Assembly: GCF_037975245.1 (NCBI RefSeq)
Contig: NC_092579.1
Coordinates: 22,390,666-22,454,665, forward strand
Origin: Apostichopus japonicus
Taxonomy: Eukaryota > Echinodermata > Holothuroidea > Aspidochirotida > Stichopodidae
Direction: 5' to 3'
Length of the DNA: 64,000 nt
The notes under the pieces were generated by a model. It was not told where the DNA came from, searched no databases, and saw only the letters and a list, made by a program, of their open reading frames with translations. Both the position numbers and the translations under genes were made by a program. Shown here in pieces: positions 41,043 to 54,296 of this stretch. Each line of letters begins with the position of its first letter. Within the stretch, counting starts at the first letter, position 1.

Positions 41043-41165
41043 TTGAAATTGTAATGAGTTGGAAAAACTTCCAGCCTCCATCGGGATTCGAACCCGAACC
41101 TCCTGCTTAATATGCGGACACCCTAACCAACTATAGGCCATGGACACTGATTGTATGTCCAGAGG
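40992..41165 (-). mobile_element. tRNA-derived SINE-like sequence with (TA)n tail
   Basis: On the minus strand, from about 41140 downwards, there is an A-box-like TAGTTGGTTAGGGTG, an anticodon-arm-like segment with loop ATATTAA, and a perfect B box GGTTCGAATCC within a T arm whose five stem pairs all match (TCGGG/CCCGA). The acceptor stem pairs only partly (TCCAT with ATGGA) and the anticodon stem has a mismatch, so this is not a functional tRNA. About 45 bp after the tRNA-like part the sequence ends in a TA tract (40992-41039), consistent with a SINE tail. A degenerate tRNA pseudogene beside a microsatellite is the alternative. Confidence 0.6.
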
Positions 41166-43380
41166 TTCGAAACCAGTAAGGAAGGTCGTCATACCACTGT
41201 AGGCTTTTTTGCCACCTGTATCGAACAATGCTAGTTCTGCTTTGGTGACATATTTTTCCATCCTATATAGAGTTGACACTACGCCATTTCGTGTACATTT
41301 AAATTGGGCAATGTTACTTCCAACCACTTGCCTTGTTAGTTATAATGTATCGTAGCATACTATGTTCACCTTCTTTAACTTTTCAATTATTGCGTTATTC
41401 TTTTTCTTCTGTTTTCCAGATAGCTGATGGAAACATTACTTTGGAAATACGACAACCAGCTGTGTTACGTCAAACTGTAAGACTAAAACACTTGCTCAAG
41501 TCTTAGCAGAAACGTCTAGAAAAACCAATTCATCGAGAGCAGACGACAATTAAATTGTAATTAAAAAAAAGAAAGAAACACGAAACTGTGTTGGGGAAAA
41601 AAACCCACTGATTCCCGTAGGGCGTTAACGTCTTCATGAAGATATAACTCTACAAAGTAAAGGTTAGGTTTTGGAACGTTTTCTGTCTAGCCTAACAACA
41701 GACTATAATCCATCGTAAGACACTCCTATCATTTGAATTCTTCTTGACGTTCGAAGGCGGGAACCAGCAACAAGCTATAAAATTCGACTGTAGCGATTCA
41801 AAATTGCTTTCTTTGAAGTAATTTGAAACCAAATCTTGAAATATGAACTTTTAGTAAGGAAGACAGTGTTTTGTTGAGGACGTTTAGCCATCATTGATTG
41901 ATAGATTTGTATTGTTATCACAAGGAAACGATGCTCTTTATCCGTCAATAAACTGATCAAGATATTTTTCCTTCTTTTTTTTCTCGTTGTCATTCTCGAG
42001 GGGAATTTGCACAGGACATAATGGTACAGCGATAGTATATCCTGGATGATTTGACAAGCTTCAGTGCTTACAAACGTCTGTTCATTATTCGTGTTAAGAA
42101 GACACTTGAGGAAAGCTTACATCGGAGACCACATTTTCTTTTGCATTTTCTTCTGAGAGTGTTTATAGATGCTTAGGACTTGAAAGCCTTTATAGGCATT
42201 TATATCGCCTCCCAATTTGACGGCAGATGTGAAGTTGTTGTATCGGTAATTATTGGCCTATATTGAAAAGCCTGACGTATAGATTTATATATTCCTCTCA
42301 GGAGTATCACTGTATATAATACATATATAGGCTCTCCTCAGAGATTGATCACAGACAATGTACCTCGCGAGATCAGCCTTTTTAGCACATGAAATAGTTA
42401 TGAGATAACCACTGGATATTTGACAGCGAGTGGCATTTTTGGCATCGGAAAATATCTAAAGTTATTGAGGAAACTCATGAAAGGTTTGATGGGAATACGA
42501 TAGCAAGCTAGATCAAACCGACTTGGTTTATTGCACCATTCGAACTGTGGAGTTAAAGACTCCCGGAAGTCGTGAAAATCCGGCTGCTGCGAATTTTTAC
42601 TCGATTTTTTTGACCATACAGAGAGTTGCTTATTCAAAGCTATTAAAAACTATATCATATTGATATATTGTTGTTGTTAATTTGTGGAGTATCAGTTGAC
42701 CTGACGGAAAAATCCTTGCAGAGAACGTTGGTATTATTACTGAAAATGTTGTAACTGGAGAATTGTGTGTTTTGACCTTTATTGTGGAAATTTGATACAA
42801 GTTATAAATTTGCTGTTTTGTCCGTCCACCTATAGGCCATCTGTCGCGGCGGTTCGATGTTACGTTAGGCTGGACTTTGAACGACAGGTAAACGTATATA
42901 GGTAAAGTCACGCATGGGCGACAGTCCGTGTTTCCAAGGTGAAGTTTTAACAAAATCTGTCGTCTTAGACAACTTGTGTTTTAACCTCTTTCATCGACGG
43001 TTATTCGGTGGCGATGTAGGTCTTCTTTTGCGGTTAACCGGAGAAGATGATGCTTCTGTTCGTAACCTTGGCAACCAACATTTGACTCCTTCTTGTCCGT
43101 TTCTGTGCCAGTCGTGAACTTGTGAACGCTGTAAAACTACAGTACTGTAATTTAATCTCCAGAAGTCGATGTACCGCCGGGTTATCGAATTCTAACGGTT
43201 TCTTTTGCGGATGCCCTGTTACAAGTAATAACTCAACAGACGACGTTGCGGCTTTTCCAATATCACGTTTCATGTGTCTATATGTTAGGCCCATATATGT
43301 TATTGTACCACGTGACACTAGCGAACCTACACGTCATATGTCTATGTGTGTTATGTATGATAGGCTATCAACAATTCAGC
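41166..43380 (+). other. Upstream region of the FAM167-family gene
   Basis: No conserved coding sequence was recognised. The last few hundred bases are likely 5'UTR or an upstream intron: CAATTCAG lies one base before the start codon at 43381 and could be a splice acceptor, though its pyrimidine tract is poor. Short open frames at 42914 and 43122 have no recognisable content. Confidence 0.4.
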
Positions 43381-43677
43381 ATGGAACTGCTAGGTGAAAA
43401 ACAAATGAAACCTACCGAAGTCAGAATGATGGCGAAAGCACTTGTAACCATCCAGGAGGAAAAAGAAACGGAATCAGAATTGGAGAGATTAAAAGATGTG
43501 ACACTCAGATTAAATCTAAAGACTACTAGACCATCCTATGTCGAATGGCAGGAAAACCTTCATCAATTTTACCAAAAGAAAAGATCAGTACTCGCCCAAA
43601 ATGGCATGTCAACAAAATCAGATCGAGAGAGGAGGGCACAGATAGCAGAAACACTTCAGTGGCTTCGAGAAGAATTG
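43381..43677 (+). CDS. FAM167-family protein, first coding exon (residues 1-99)
   Basis: FAM167 (DIORA) proteins are small, mostly helical or disordered metazoan proteins of poorly defined molecular function; human FAM167A sits at an autoimmunity-linked locus. The ATG at 43381 is chosen because it has A at -3 and G at +4; frames extending upstream use no well-placed ATG. Residues 40-60 (LRLNLKTTRPSYVEWQENL) match the family block that in vertebrates reads like LRLETRRPSYLEW, and residues 88-99 (QIAETLQWLREEL) match the second block before the exon border. Residues 10-45 and 66-95 are rich in Lys/Glu/Arg and predicted helical. The donor is GTAAGT directly after codon 99 (phase 0). The product is 190 residues with the second exon, slightly shorter than the human protein's 214. 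Confidence 0.88.
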
Positions 43678-45732
43678 GTAAGTCAACAGTCAGTAGTGTT
43701 TCGGTGGGGGAGGGGGAAGGGGGATGGGGGAAGGGGAATGGGGAGGGGGATCAATAGATGGAGAGGATGCGAGCTGTGGTCGTTCACCCTTATTTCATCC
43801 AAACTGCCCTTGACGCATAATTGCAATCTTAGAGAACAGGCACCATGTATAAAGTATGCAGTTAATTTGTCAATTATACACTACACAAATAATACTTCCT
43901 AAGGCATAGGTAGTGTTGGCACCGGCATTCAATTATTATTCATGCAAAAGCATGACTGCATGGCACTTGTGATCCGTTGGCTGAAAATTTCGGACCAATC
44001 ATTGAGGGCCATTGGACATTGTGGGGCCGGTTGATTGAACCGCTAGAAACGCCTATTGCTAAGCTCTCGTGACGGTTAGCAATAAGGAAGTGTAGAGGGC
44101 GTTGTTCAGAGAAAGCGTTAAGCAGGCCCGTACGCGGTGGGTGCGACGGGTGGGTATGCACTATGCACCATCCCTCCCCTCCCCCTTTGTAACGGTCCAC
44201 ATTTCCCTACGTATAGAAAACTTTGTTTAATTATGATGTGTTACGACTACCTGAAGCAAATCTCATGAAGTAAATACATATGGTTACAAACTATGGCACC
44301 ATTCTGCATCCAAGCACTCTTAACGATACCAAAATTGTCAGTAAACGCACCACCCCATAGAAAATCCTTCGCATGGGCCTGTTCAAATTTACGGAAAACA
44401 TATTCGGTAACGGGAGGGGTGTAGAAACGGGGGCTGTTGGGGGTGGGGGAGTGCGGGATTGTCTGTCAAAACCCTGGCTGACTATAATAGTTTCAACATA
44501 TCCTATTGTTTTACACACAATATGGTATCGTCTGCCGATTCGCATGAACGCCAGACTCACATGATTTCGTTTATTATTTGTTATTTAAAAATAACGAGCC
44601 TGGTTTAACTTTGTTACTTGACTCTATAAAGTAATGAAAGGTTCAAACATATTTCTGTATTAAAAACGTGAATTGCTCATGTACATAGTAGTCGTTTTTT
44701 TGCATTGAAATATCGGATCATAAAATCTGGGGAAATAACTCTTGCATGGTGGGCGATAAACCTTAAATTATTTAAAACCAATTGTTTCTTTTCCCCCTAC
44801 TATCTTCTCTTCGCCCTTCCCCCCCCCCCCCCCCTCTCCAAGTTCAAAAAGTTGTCTCAAACGACCTAGACATTCAGTTTTTAAAGTGATAATAATTTCT
44901 TATTAATAAAATAAATAAATAAATCAATGTCTGTAATATTCACTGACTGAAACACACACACACCGGTCAACAACACCAGTTTACCTTACACCGTATAGTC
45001 CTATATTTCCTTTGATTTTTTTTCTACAACATATTACAATAAACTGAAGTTCTTAAAAGGCCTATTTCGCGCTCGATAGAAAACGGAGATAATAGCAGGT
45101 TGTCGAACTCGTCAACAGAAACACAATCTGACTATGGCGAAATGGGATGTTTTTACAGCGTGTTATATGATGCTTGGTCTTTAGTATGTTCTGGTGACAA
45201 TAATCGATAAGAATTCGTAATAACCGAAGAAAATTATGGATATCTTCTGCCATTTGCTGTCATGGAAATGAAATGGCAATATTTTGCATCCCTGCGAGCA
45301 ACTCATCACATTTGCATGAAAATGAAAAGAAGACGAATAGTTAAAGAAAAGAAAAGAAATAATACATAATAAAAAACAACAACAACATCGTTTCGTAGAT
45401 TTCGAAGTAGGCGTGCTGATAGGCCTATCGAAGATTTGCATGATTTATATATAGAGGCCTTCGGCTCTGTCTATTTCCAAGTCGACCATTCAAGACTAAA
45501 CATGTTGCATGAAGAATGGGCGAACTGACCTACCAACTCTGCTCGTGCCGCGAAACCGCTGCGTTCGAGACGGGATAGGCCAGGCGCCACCAATTTAGGT
45601 GTCGAAAGTCGCGACAATTGCTAGAGTCGTCCAAGGCGCCAACTTCGAACAGGACCTCAGCGCCACCGGTCAGTACATTACTAAGTCGGTAGCAACGTAT
45701 AAATATATTGCAATTATCTGCCCCTGTGTTGG

Positions 45733-45795
45733 ACCAGGGAGCTGCTACTCTTAGGTAGCAGCTTTCTGGTTGGACCGGAGTAGCAGCTCCCTGGT
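45733..45795. repeat. 18-bp perfect inverted repeat (hairpin)
   Basis: ACCAGGGAGCTGCTACTC at 45733-45750 is exactly complementary to GAGTAGCAGCTCCCTGGT at 45778-45795, with a 27-nt loop. The loop itself contains a third, imperfect copy of the right arm (GTAGCAGCTTTCTGGTTGGA), so there is also a direct repeat. The origin is unclear. Confidence 0.9.
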
Positions 45796-46324
45796 TGGAC
45801 TACCTTCGGATAACTTCTTGTCTACCATATATACGCATTTGGTAGATTAATGTCACAAAAGTTATCTGCATCTATAAAAGTAAAAAACAATTTCTACGCT
45901 GCTCTTTAAAGGCCCTAATGTGGTTTCAAGTTGCTTAAATTTGAGCATTTTGCCATGTCACACACACAAACAAACAAATAAATCATGTTTGGTAACATAT
46001 CGAAAACATATGGTGTTTTCTGTTGTTATTCGCCACCGTATTACCTGCAGGAGAACAAACTGCGGATTGATATAGACTATTTATATGGAGCACAGGTACT
46101 TCTTTAATACGTCACTGAAGCAAAGACTGTTACGCGTATGTGACGAAGTATGTGCGTCTGTGGGGGTGGGGGTGGGCGGGACGGAGGGAGGGAGGGGGAT
46201 TGTTTATGCGTTTATTATTTGAATAGAGTTTCCTTCGCCTCCTTTCCTTTTCCATTCAGGAAGTATAAGTTGTTAAGCCCTCAATAGGTTTTAGTTTATT
46301 TCCTTTCAAGTGGTTAAACAAACA

Positions 46325-46548
46325 AATGCATGAATGAATGAATGGATGGATAATGAAAGAATGAACAAATGAATGAATGAATAATGAATAAATGAATAAT
46401 GAAAGCATTATCAATGAATAATGCATAATGAATGAATGAACGAATGATTGAATGAATGAATGAATGGATGAATGAATGAATGAATGAATGAATTTATGAA
46501 TGAAGGAATGAATGAACGGATGGATGAATAAATGAATGAAGTAAAATC
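46325..46548. repeat. Imperfect (AATG)n microsatellite
   Basis: About 220 bp of AATG/GAATG units with AATA, GGATG and ACGA variants. Confidence 0.94.
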
Positions 46549-49242
46549 AAACGCAACTTATATGGATGGGAAAGTGGCAACGCCATACTTTCATCGGGTG
46601 GCGCTTGAAGCAGACTTTTTGAGCTGATGTAATCAATTTCAGAGACATTGTGATGATAAGAGAACGTCGATACTAAAATCCAATTACAATACAGTACATT
46701 AATTTGACTAATCAAATCTCATTTTACATAATTATATGGAGCGAAGTTTAAAATTGGCAATCCAAATATTACCTGCGATTAATATGAAAGAGTGTGTGAC
46801 AGAAGAAAATTTAAGAATCAGGTGAAATCCTAAATTTCATGTTTATGTGGTGCAAATATCTTCGGGATGCCCGAGGTCAGTAAAAGGTAATACTGTATTT
46901 ACTTGGTTGACCCCTGACAAACACAATCTGCTCCATGATGTGTGTTAGATGTCTTAACCTCTGTGATAATCTTAATAATCACTATATAAACTATAGATGA
47001 CCTCATTCTCATTGAAAGAGGAATAAAAATAAGGATCTTATTCTAGTTAAAACAAAACACACACAAAACACAAAACACAGAAACTTTACAATGCTTTTGT
47101 ATTATCAGTCTAGGCACACTTATGTAAAGAGATATGGAACGCCAAATGGTCCGTGGGTGATGAAAATAATAATACTGCAGTATTAGATGATAACGTTACG
47201 ATACGTGATGATAATATGAAAAAAAGCACATGATGATGCCGATAGAAACATACACGATAATAATGCAAAAATAAACACGATAGTGTAATCTAAATTACTA
47301 TGGAGCGCCAATAAAGCCAAAACGGTTCATCATTGTGTACGTTTTACACAATAAGTGTGCACATTTAATATCTTCCTCGTGTACTTCTACACCAAGCATA
47401 ACTTATTGTCACTTTGGCGTTCCATATCCGTCGTCTTCCTAGAACATTTAACGCAGAAAATGTAACGTCCCCGACAACCACCCCTTCCCCACTTGCAAAA
47501 AACACCCCGCTTGGTTCCCTCAATGTAACATGTAACACATACAATTGAAAATCACACAAACGTGTGTTTTTTTTTTCTTTCCTTTAGAAATGTTCGTGAT
47601 AATCTGGCTGTATAATGTTGTAGCATGTTTCCATAGAAAAGTCTCTGGTTTTCATGTAATCTCTAGTACCAACATTTGGACGGCTTGATAAAGAAATATA
47701 GGGAGTAAAGGCAGTTTCATGTTTATCCACAGCATGTAACAACGAGTATCTATACAATAAAAGGATTATTAGCACTGAGTGAGGGCCACTCATACAATGA
47801 CAACATAATGATATATAACAAAGCACAGTGGATCTTTTTAGACCAACCGGAGGAGAATAAGACCCATTTTAGCTGTCAGAATAATTACCAATCCATGAAA
47901 ATACTCAACAAATTGCTATGGCGGAATGCTATTCTTTTCACATTGGTATCATCCGTGCGTGAATTGCTAATAGGAGCTCTTTAACATCGCTACCAAATTT
48001 ACAGACATTCCCTTCTTAAAGTAAATATACTGTACGCAAATGGATTAAAGAATCAATCATGCTGTAAAGGTTTTTTCAAAATAGACAGGATTTGAATTTA
48101 CGCCAATTTTATACTGATCTATTCTTCTTCGAATGATGGCGCCCCTGTTTAAAGGAAAGAAAAACATCTACCGACAGTCCATAATGTGCGTTATACTTCT
48201 TTGACAAGTCTCTTTCAAGGATAAAAAACTCCTTTCGAAATTATGCCAAGAAAAGAAAAAAAGAAGGGAAAACAAAATAGAGAAGAAGAAGGAAGCGCAT
48301 GTAAGATAGCATTCGATTTAGCTTTAGCCTATATTCAATACGGCTTGTCAAATAATTAAGTGAATTTATCCCACTATTGCCATGATTCTTATACGTTGGG
48401 TAGAGGGTTTCGGGAACAAGCTTAAAGGACACACAGCGTTTGCAATAACAACAGCTATGTGACATTTAAAAGTAACCGATATTTATCTCCAAATATGCTA
48501 AACGAAGAGAATCTGGTCACCCAACAATCACCTTCCATAGACGTCCTTCACTTTATAAGTGCGTTTTCACTCATCGTAAGATTTAAGTATCTAAGTTGAG
48601 TCCTCTAAACGATTTGGAGGGGCAAAACCCCCCGCCCAAGCCTCTCCCCTCCCCCTCCCCGCACCGCTATACCACCCGGCCTTCCCATACAAAAATACTT
48701 TTCAGAGGTATGTAATATTTAGTCAATATAAATAAGTCACCGTTAATGATTTTGTTTTTGTATAAGGTACCTTACATACGCGATACCCGAAGTGGAAGTT
48801 TCATACCTGTTTGTATTTGTACAACTTGACCTGACCTTGAGCTACGGACCGCGCATGCGTATATCATGCAAATGCTTCATCTTTGTAGTCTCATTCAGTT
48901 AAATCACCATACCTCTTTAAATTTGCCGGGTTTTTTCTTTTAAAGCGATAACGGTTTTTGACCAGTTTCACACCAAATAATTAAATTAATCCATCGTTCT
49001 ATCCTCCCGTCCTTCAAAACGATATGATTTAATTGAATTATACTGACTCACTGGGAACATAACTCGAGACGAAAAACTCTTCATTTTCTAAAACATGACA
49101 CTTTTTCTTTGGATTAGCTAGACTGCGCGCAGTTTTCTTGACGAATTTGTGTTTTTTTCCCCCGTTGTCAATGCCAAACGTAAACACTGTACCAATCTAT
49201 GCTTGCTGCAACTCCCCTGAATTTGGATCCACTTCTAAAGAT

Positions 49243-49310
49243 TGAGGTGGGAGAGGAGAGGGGGAGGGGAGGAGGGAGGAAGGCGAGGGGTGAGGGGAGG
49301 AGGGAGGCGG
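49243..49310. repeat. Polypurine tract (GGGAGGA type)
   Basis: About 68 bp almost free of pyrimidines on the + strand, rich in GGGG and GAGG words. It is similar in kind to the tract at 6484-6640. Confidence 0.85.
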
Positions 49311-49831
49311 TACCACAGAGAGCGGTGATAATATGTATATATGCACTTTTGGTCACCGTAAAAATTTGAGAGCACAAAGTTTGACACAAATTTACAAACA
49401 CCATGCTTAAAAAGACATCTAAATAATTTGTGTTTTAAGTTTTCAAACTTTCTGTCGAATTGGCAAGATCAGGTGATATATAATGTTTTGGGCATTTTGT
49501 GCCCAAAAATAATGATGTTCTTTAATTTGGCTTGATTAGATTGAAGGAAGAAATGTTCATAGTCTTGTTTCATGTTCTAGTAGCAAACGTGAAGGAACTT
49601 TCCCATATAACCATGCTGTTCTCTAGTTTTGTATATTTATGGTTACAGAACAAAACATTTCTGGTCTTAAATGCTGATGAATTTGGCAGCGTTTATCAAA
49701 TATACTTGTGAAAACCTTTAACAAATTTTAGGGACTCAAATTTGGACCAAATATACCGAATGATGTTTTGATGACATGTAAATTTTTCATTATTGTTGGA
49801 ATATATTACGACTGATCATCTTCGCCACAAG

Positions 49832-49860
49832 TGACGTCATCAGGATATTTTGTGACGTCA
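49832..49860. promoter_or_regulatory. Paired palindromic CRE sites (TGACGTCA)
   Basis: Perfect TGACGTCA at 49832-49839 and 49853-49860, 21 bp apart (two helical turns), located 160 bp before the second coding exon of the FAM167-family gene. TGACGTCA is the full CREB/ATF site. The spacing would place two dimers on the same DNA face. Activity is inferred only. Confidence 0.4.
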
Positions 49861-50018
49861 TCTACGTTGCTGTAATTCTTCTTGAAAAGGGAAATCGTTA
49901 CATAATTATTATCAGTTGTTCGTAGTGACAAGAAATTCTATTAATTGTTTCAATTATTTATTCCATTTATTAATTTTTATGATCATTATTATTATTATTT
50001 ATTTTTTTGCCCTTTCAG

Positions 50019-50294
50019 ATTTCCATGAAATCACAAGACCACGCCTTGGCAATGCAACTTATGCAAATTAGGAGTCAAATACAACAGGTGAAATTACAAA
50101 AGAGTTGTGAAGAACACAGAGATCTTATAGAAGATAAAAGATATAGTTTAACCGAAGAGATTGAAGATGAGAAATGGGGCCTTTGCGACTTGCCAATCAT
50201 GAACAATAACCAAGAACAGGGTTACGTAGACCCCCTGAAGGACATCGGGGTCACAAAAATGAACCTCAGCGCCAGAAGATTTTCGATATTTTGA
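50019..50294 (+). CDS. FAM167-family protein, last coding exon (residues 100-190, stop)
   Basis: Continues phase 0 from codon 99. Residues 100-135 (SQDHALAMQLMQIRSQIQQVKLQKSCEEH) form a heptad-like helix matching the family's QD..LA.QLM..R..I...K....C..HR block. An acidic stretch (EEIEDEKWGLCDLPI, about 146-160) aligns with the family's ELxDLF region. The C-terminus PLKDIGVTKMNLSARRFSIF (171-190) is nearly the strictly conserved family ending, in which IGVTKMN and RRFS are invariant as I recall. The acceptor is TGCCCTTTCAG and the stop TGA. The gene cannot be assigned to a specific vertebrate paralogue (A or B), as those arose within vertebrates. Confidence 0.92.
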   Translation: MSMKSQDHALAMQLMQIRSQIQQVKLQKSCEEHRDLIEDKRYSLTEEIEDEKWGLCDLPIMNNNQEQGYVDPLKDIGVTKMNLSARRFSIF

Positions 50295-51825
<1,531 letters not shown>

Positions 51826-52300
51826 CCAGCTTGTAAACACGATATCTCAAGAAGGGAAGGTCAAACCAATTTCATATTTAGTGTTTAGAAGTACCACATT
51901 CATTACAAGAAGCCTATTGTTTTTTTAATGGAGGTCAAAGGTCATTTGGGGTCACCAGGTTTCAAGTTGTGAAAACCTTGTAAACACGATATCTCAATAC
52001 CGGAAGCTTGGGCCGACCTTTAATTTAGTGTGTAGAAGTACCACATTAAGTTAAAGAAGCCTATTGTTTTTGGTGGAGGTCAAAGGCCATTTGGGGTTAT
52101 CAGAGGTCAAATCGTGAAACCCTTGTAAACATGTACACCCTCACTATACATTACGTCAGATTCATTAAGAAAACTGCTCATCTTACATTATCGAAACCAC
52201 AATGCATTTTTGCATTCCGGTTGTTTGTTTTCTTTTGGCACTTTTCCTGAAAGAGAACACTCTAGCGGATTGATGTTGACTCTAATAGGAGTATGCCACC
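51826..52300. repeat. Dispersed tandem family, copy 2, with MITE-like end
   Basis: Three tandem partial units carry TTGTAAACACGATATCTC (near 51831, 51980 and a variant near 52120), AGTACCACATT and AAGCCTATTGTTTTT, in the same order as copy 1 at 30928-31330. A perfect AGGTCAAAGGTCA lies at 51932-51944. The last 80 bp (TTGGCACTTTTCCTGAA through AGGAGTATGCCACC) are nearly the same as the right end of the TTAA MITE at 63359-63826, so the family shares its terminus with that element. Confidence 0.85.
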
Positions 52301-54290
52301 TTCTGCAAACGTACAACATCGTTACCATGGTGATACACTGCTCACTTCGCCAAAAAAAAAAAACTCAATTATTTCTTCATCAACTTACACTCTTCATAAT
52401 TATGTGGTGTTCATGTGACCTATTCATGATTAAGTCTTTGGATTATATTTTAACGACCAGTGAGATGATTAACACACAGCATACGATTGAAGATATTAAA
52501 TGTAATTTGTGTCTCATTTCGGCGCCTCGATAACAGAGACTGAAACATAAAAAAAAAAAAAACAATTGGAACTTCATACCGGGAATATATTTGTCATTAA
52601 TATTTCAACACTTTGCATTAATATACTGTATTTTTGAAACACAAAAAATAATCATTCTTTACTGATCTGTTTCAGTTTTGTGTTACCACTAACCATTTGC
52701 AGCTATCTATCCTTCCTCATTTTAACATTTAAATGTTCCGTGTAGCATATTCAATGACATCGTATTTCGTCGGCACGCTGTGCATCTCAAGCAGTTTATT
52801 GGACGGTCTCTATGGCAACGTTTTTCGCCATGTATCAAAAGACCGGAGAACGAAACATATACCGTCTTACATATTTGTACCGTTTTATTGTGATTTTTTT
52901 TTTAAGAAATTGTATCTCAATCCAGCAAATGTAACTCTCATCAAATTATCAATTTGATTAAACTAAGAAATCTGGCTAGATTGTTTAGCAATTACACGTT
53001 AATGGACAACTGTATCAATAATTACGTAACTTGTTAACATTTTTTGTTGAGGTCTAAGTGATATTGATGTTTGTATTCTGCAGTAACTGACGAACAAATG
53101 TATCAATTTCTTTAAATTTCTAGTGCAAAGATGGTGGTCACGGTTACGAACTATTCTTGAAAAGGTGAACTCCAAAAGTTGAAATAAACTGCTTATATAA
53201 CTTAAACAGTGAATAAATGCAACCGCTTCTATCCCTGGGTATAGGCTATATTGCCTACAACTAAATGTGTGGTAGGTTAATATTGCTATTGCTATACATC
53301 GTTTTGAAAGTTAACACGCTTTCCCAACACAGCATATACTGCGAAATTAATCACGGCAGCATTGTATATCATTTATCAACGGTCTAGCGTGCTGTAAAAG
53401 CAAGAGAAATGAAGCTGGCAACGCTGGCTGGCTGTTTGAAGTAAGGACAGAAACAGAGCGTCGATGAAGTAGGTCGAAACTTTACGAAACCCACAGAGGT
53501 AGAGGGCCTTAAAAAGTAGCCCACCAAACTCTGTGAACTAATCTAGTTGATATGGATACTTCTGATGACGACCACCCCCCACCCCCCCCCCCCGCCCGCG
53601 ATTTTGTTTCCCAAACAGGAGTCTTCAGCCAATCAGATTGCTTGTGACGTCAGCATCAATAACGACCATTAATGGAAAACAAACACTGAATCAGAAGAGT
53701 GATAAGGTCCATAGGTCTTAAACATGAAACATTAAACAAGTCAAACAAGTCAAACAATTAAACAAGTCAAAACATGAATGGGTTCATTGACGTCACTGAA
53801 CAGATTAATGTTTGTTATTGATTGACATGTGACACTTAGTTAAGTTTAGTTACGGGGTTTCCTTCCAACGCCCTAACTTTACTTTTAATGTTTGGATCAC
53901 ATACGATGACCTTATATATGATACATACGCTACATTCCATTGGTTTCGTGTTTACGTTATCCAAGATTCGTGAGCCGTTCTACTGAAATCGGACTTCGTT
54001 TCGTGGAATGGGTACATCAAAATCAACTTCACGACGCGAGTTCACGAGTCTTGAATGAATATACGCAAAACATAGCAGCAGTAGTTTGAATCGGTACAAT
54101 GCGTGAGTGGATTGCGCGACTAGATTAAGACACTACAGTTTCTTGTTTAAAATTTGGAAAATGGTACTCGAATAATTAAGGCTAAATTTACACAACTTTT
54201 CTGTTGAATTTTTCTCCATTGGGGTAAATCATATATAGAGGAAATTATTCAATAAACACCGTACATATAGGTCGAGTATATCTTCGTTGC
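52301..54290. other. Gene-free stretch
   Basis: Contains a C-run tract at about 53573-53594, a tandem AACAAGTCAA repeat at about 53735-53770 and CRE palindromes at 53645-53652 and 53788-53795. No exon was recognised. Confidence 0.4.
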
Positions 54291-54296
54291 AACGAA

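Larger units (their letters stand above)
43678..50018 (+). other. Intron of the FAM167-family gene (6341 bp)
   Basis: Bounded by GTAAGT and TGCCCTTTCAG, with a T-rich run before the acceptor. Contents include G-rich runs near 43705-43750 and 46160-46200, a C-run at about 44819-44836, a single-ended MITE-like start (CAGGCCCGTACGCGG) at about 44124, an 18-bp perfect hairpin at 45733-45795, a fragment of the TTAA MITE at about 45870-46080, an AATG microsatellite at 46325-46548, a polypurine tract at 49243-49310 and two CRE palindromes at 49832 and 49853. Confidence 0.8.

Noticed and set aside
43246-43380. Upstream extension of the FAM167 frame
   Set aside because: It has no family-like sequence and only ATGs in weak contexts; the ATG at 43381 has A at -3 and G at +4.
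44124-44200. MITE-like start CAGGCCCGTACGCGG
   Set aside because: No matching inverted end or target duplication was found downstream, so boundaries cannot be given.
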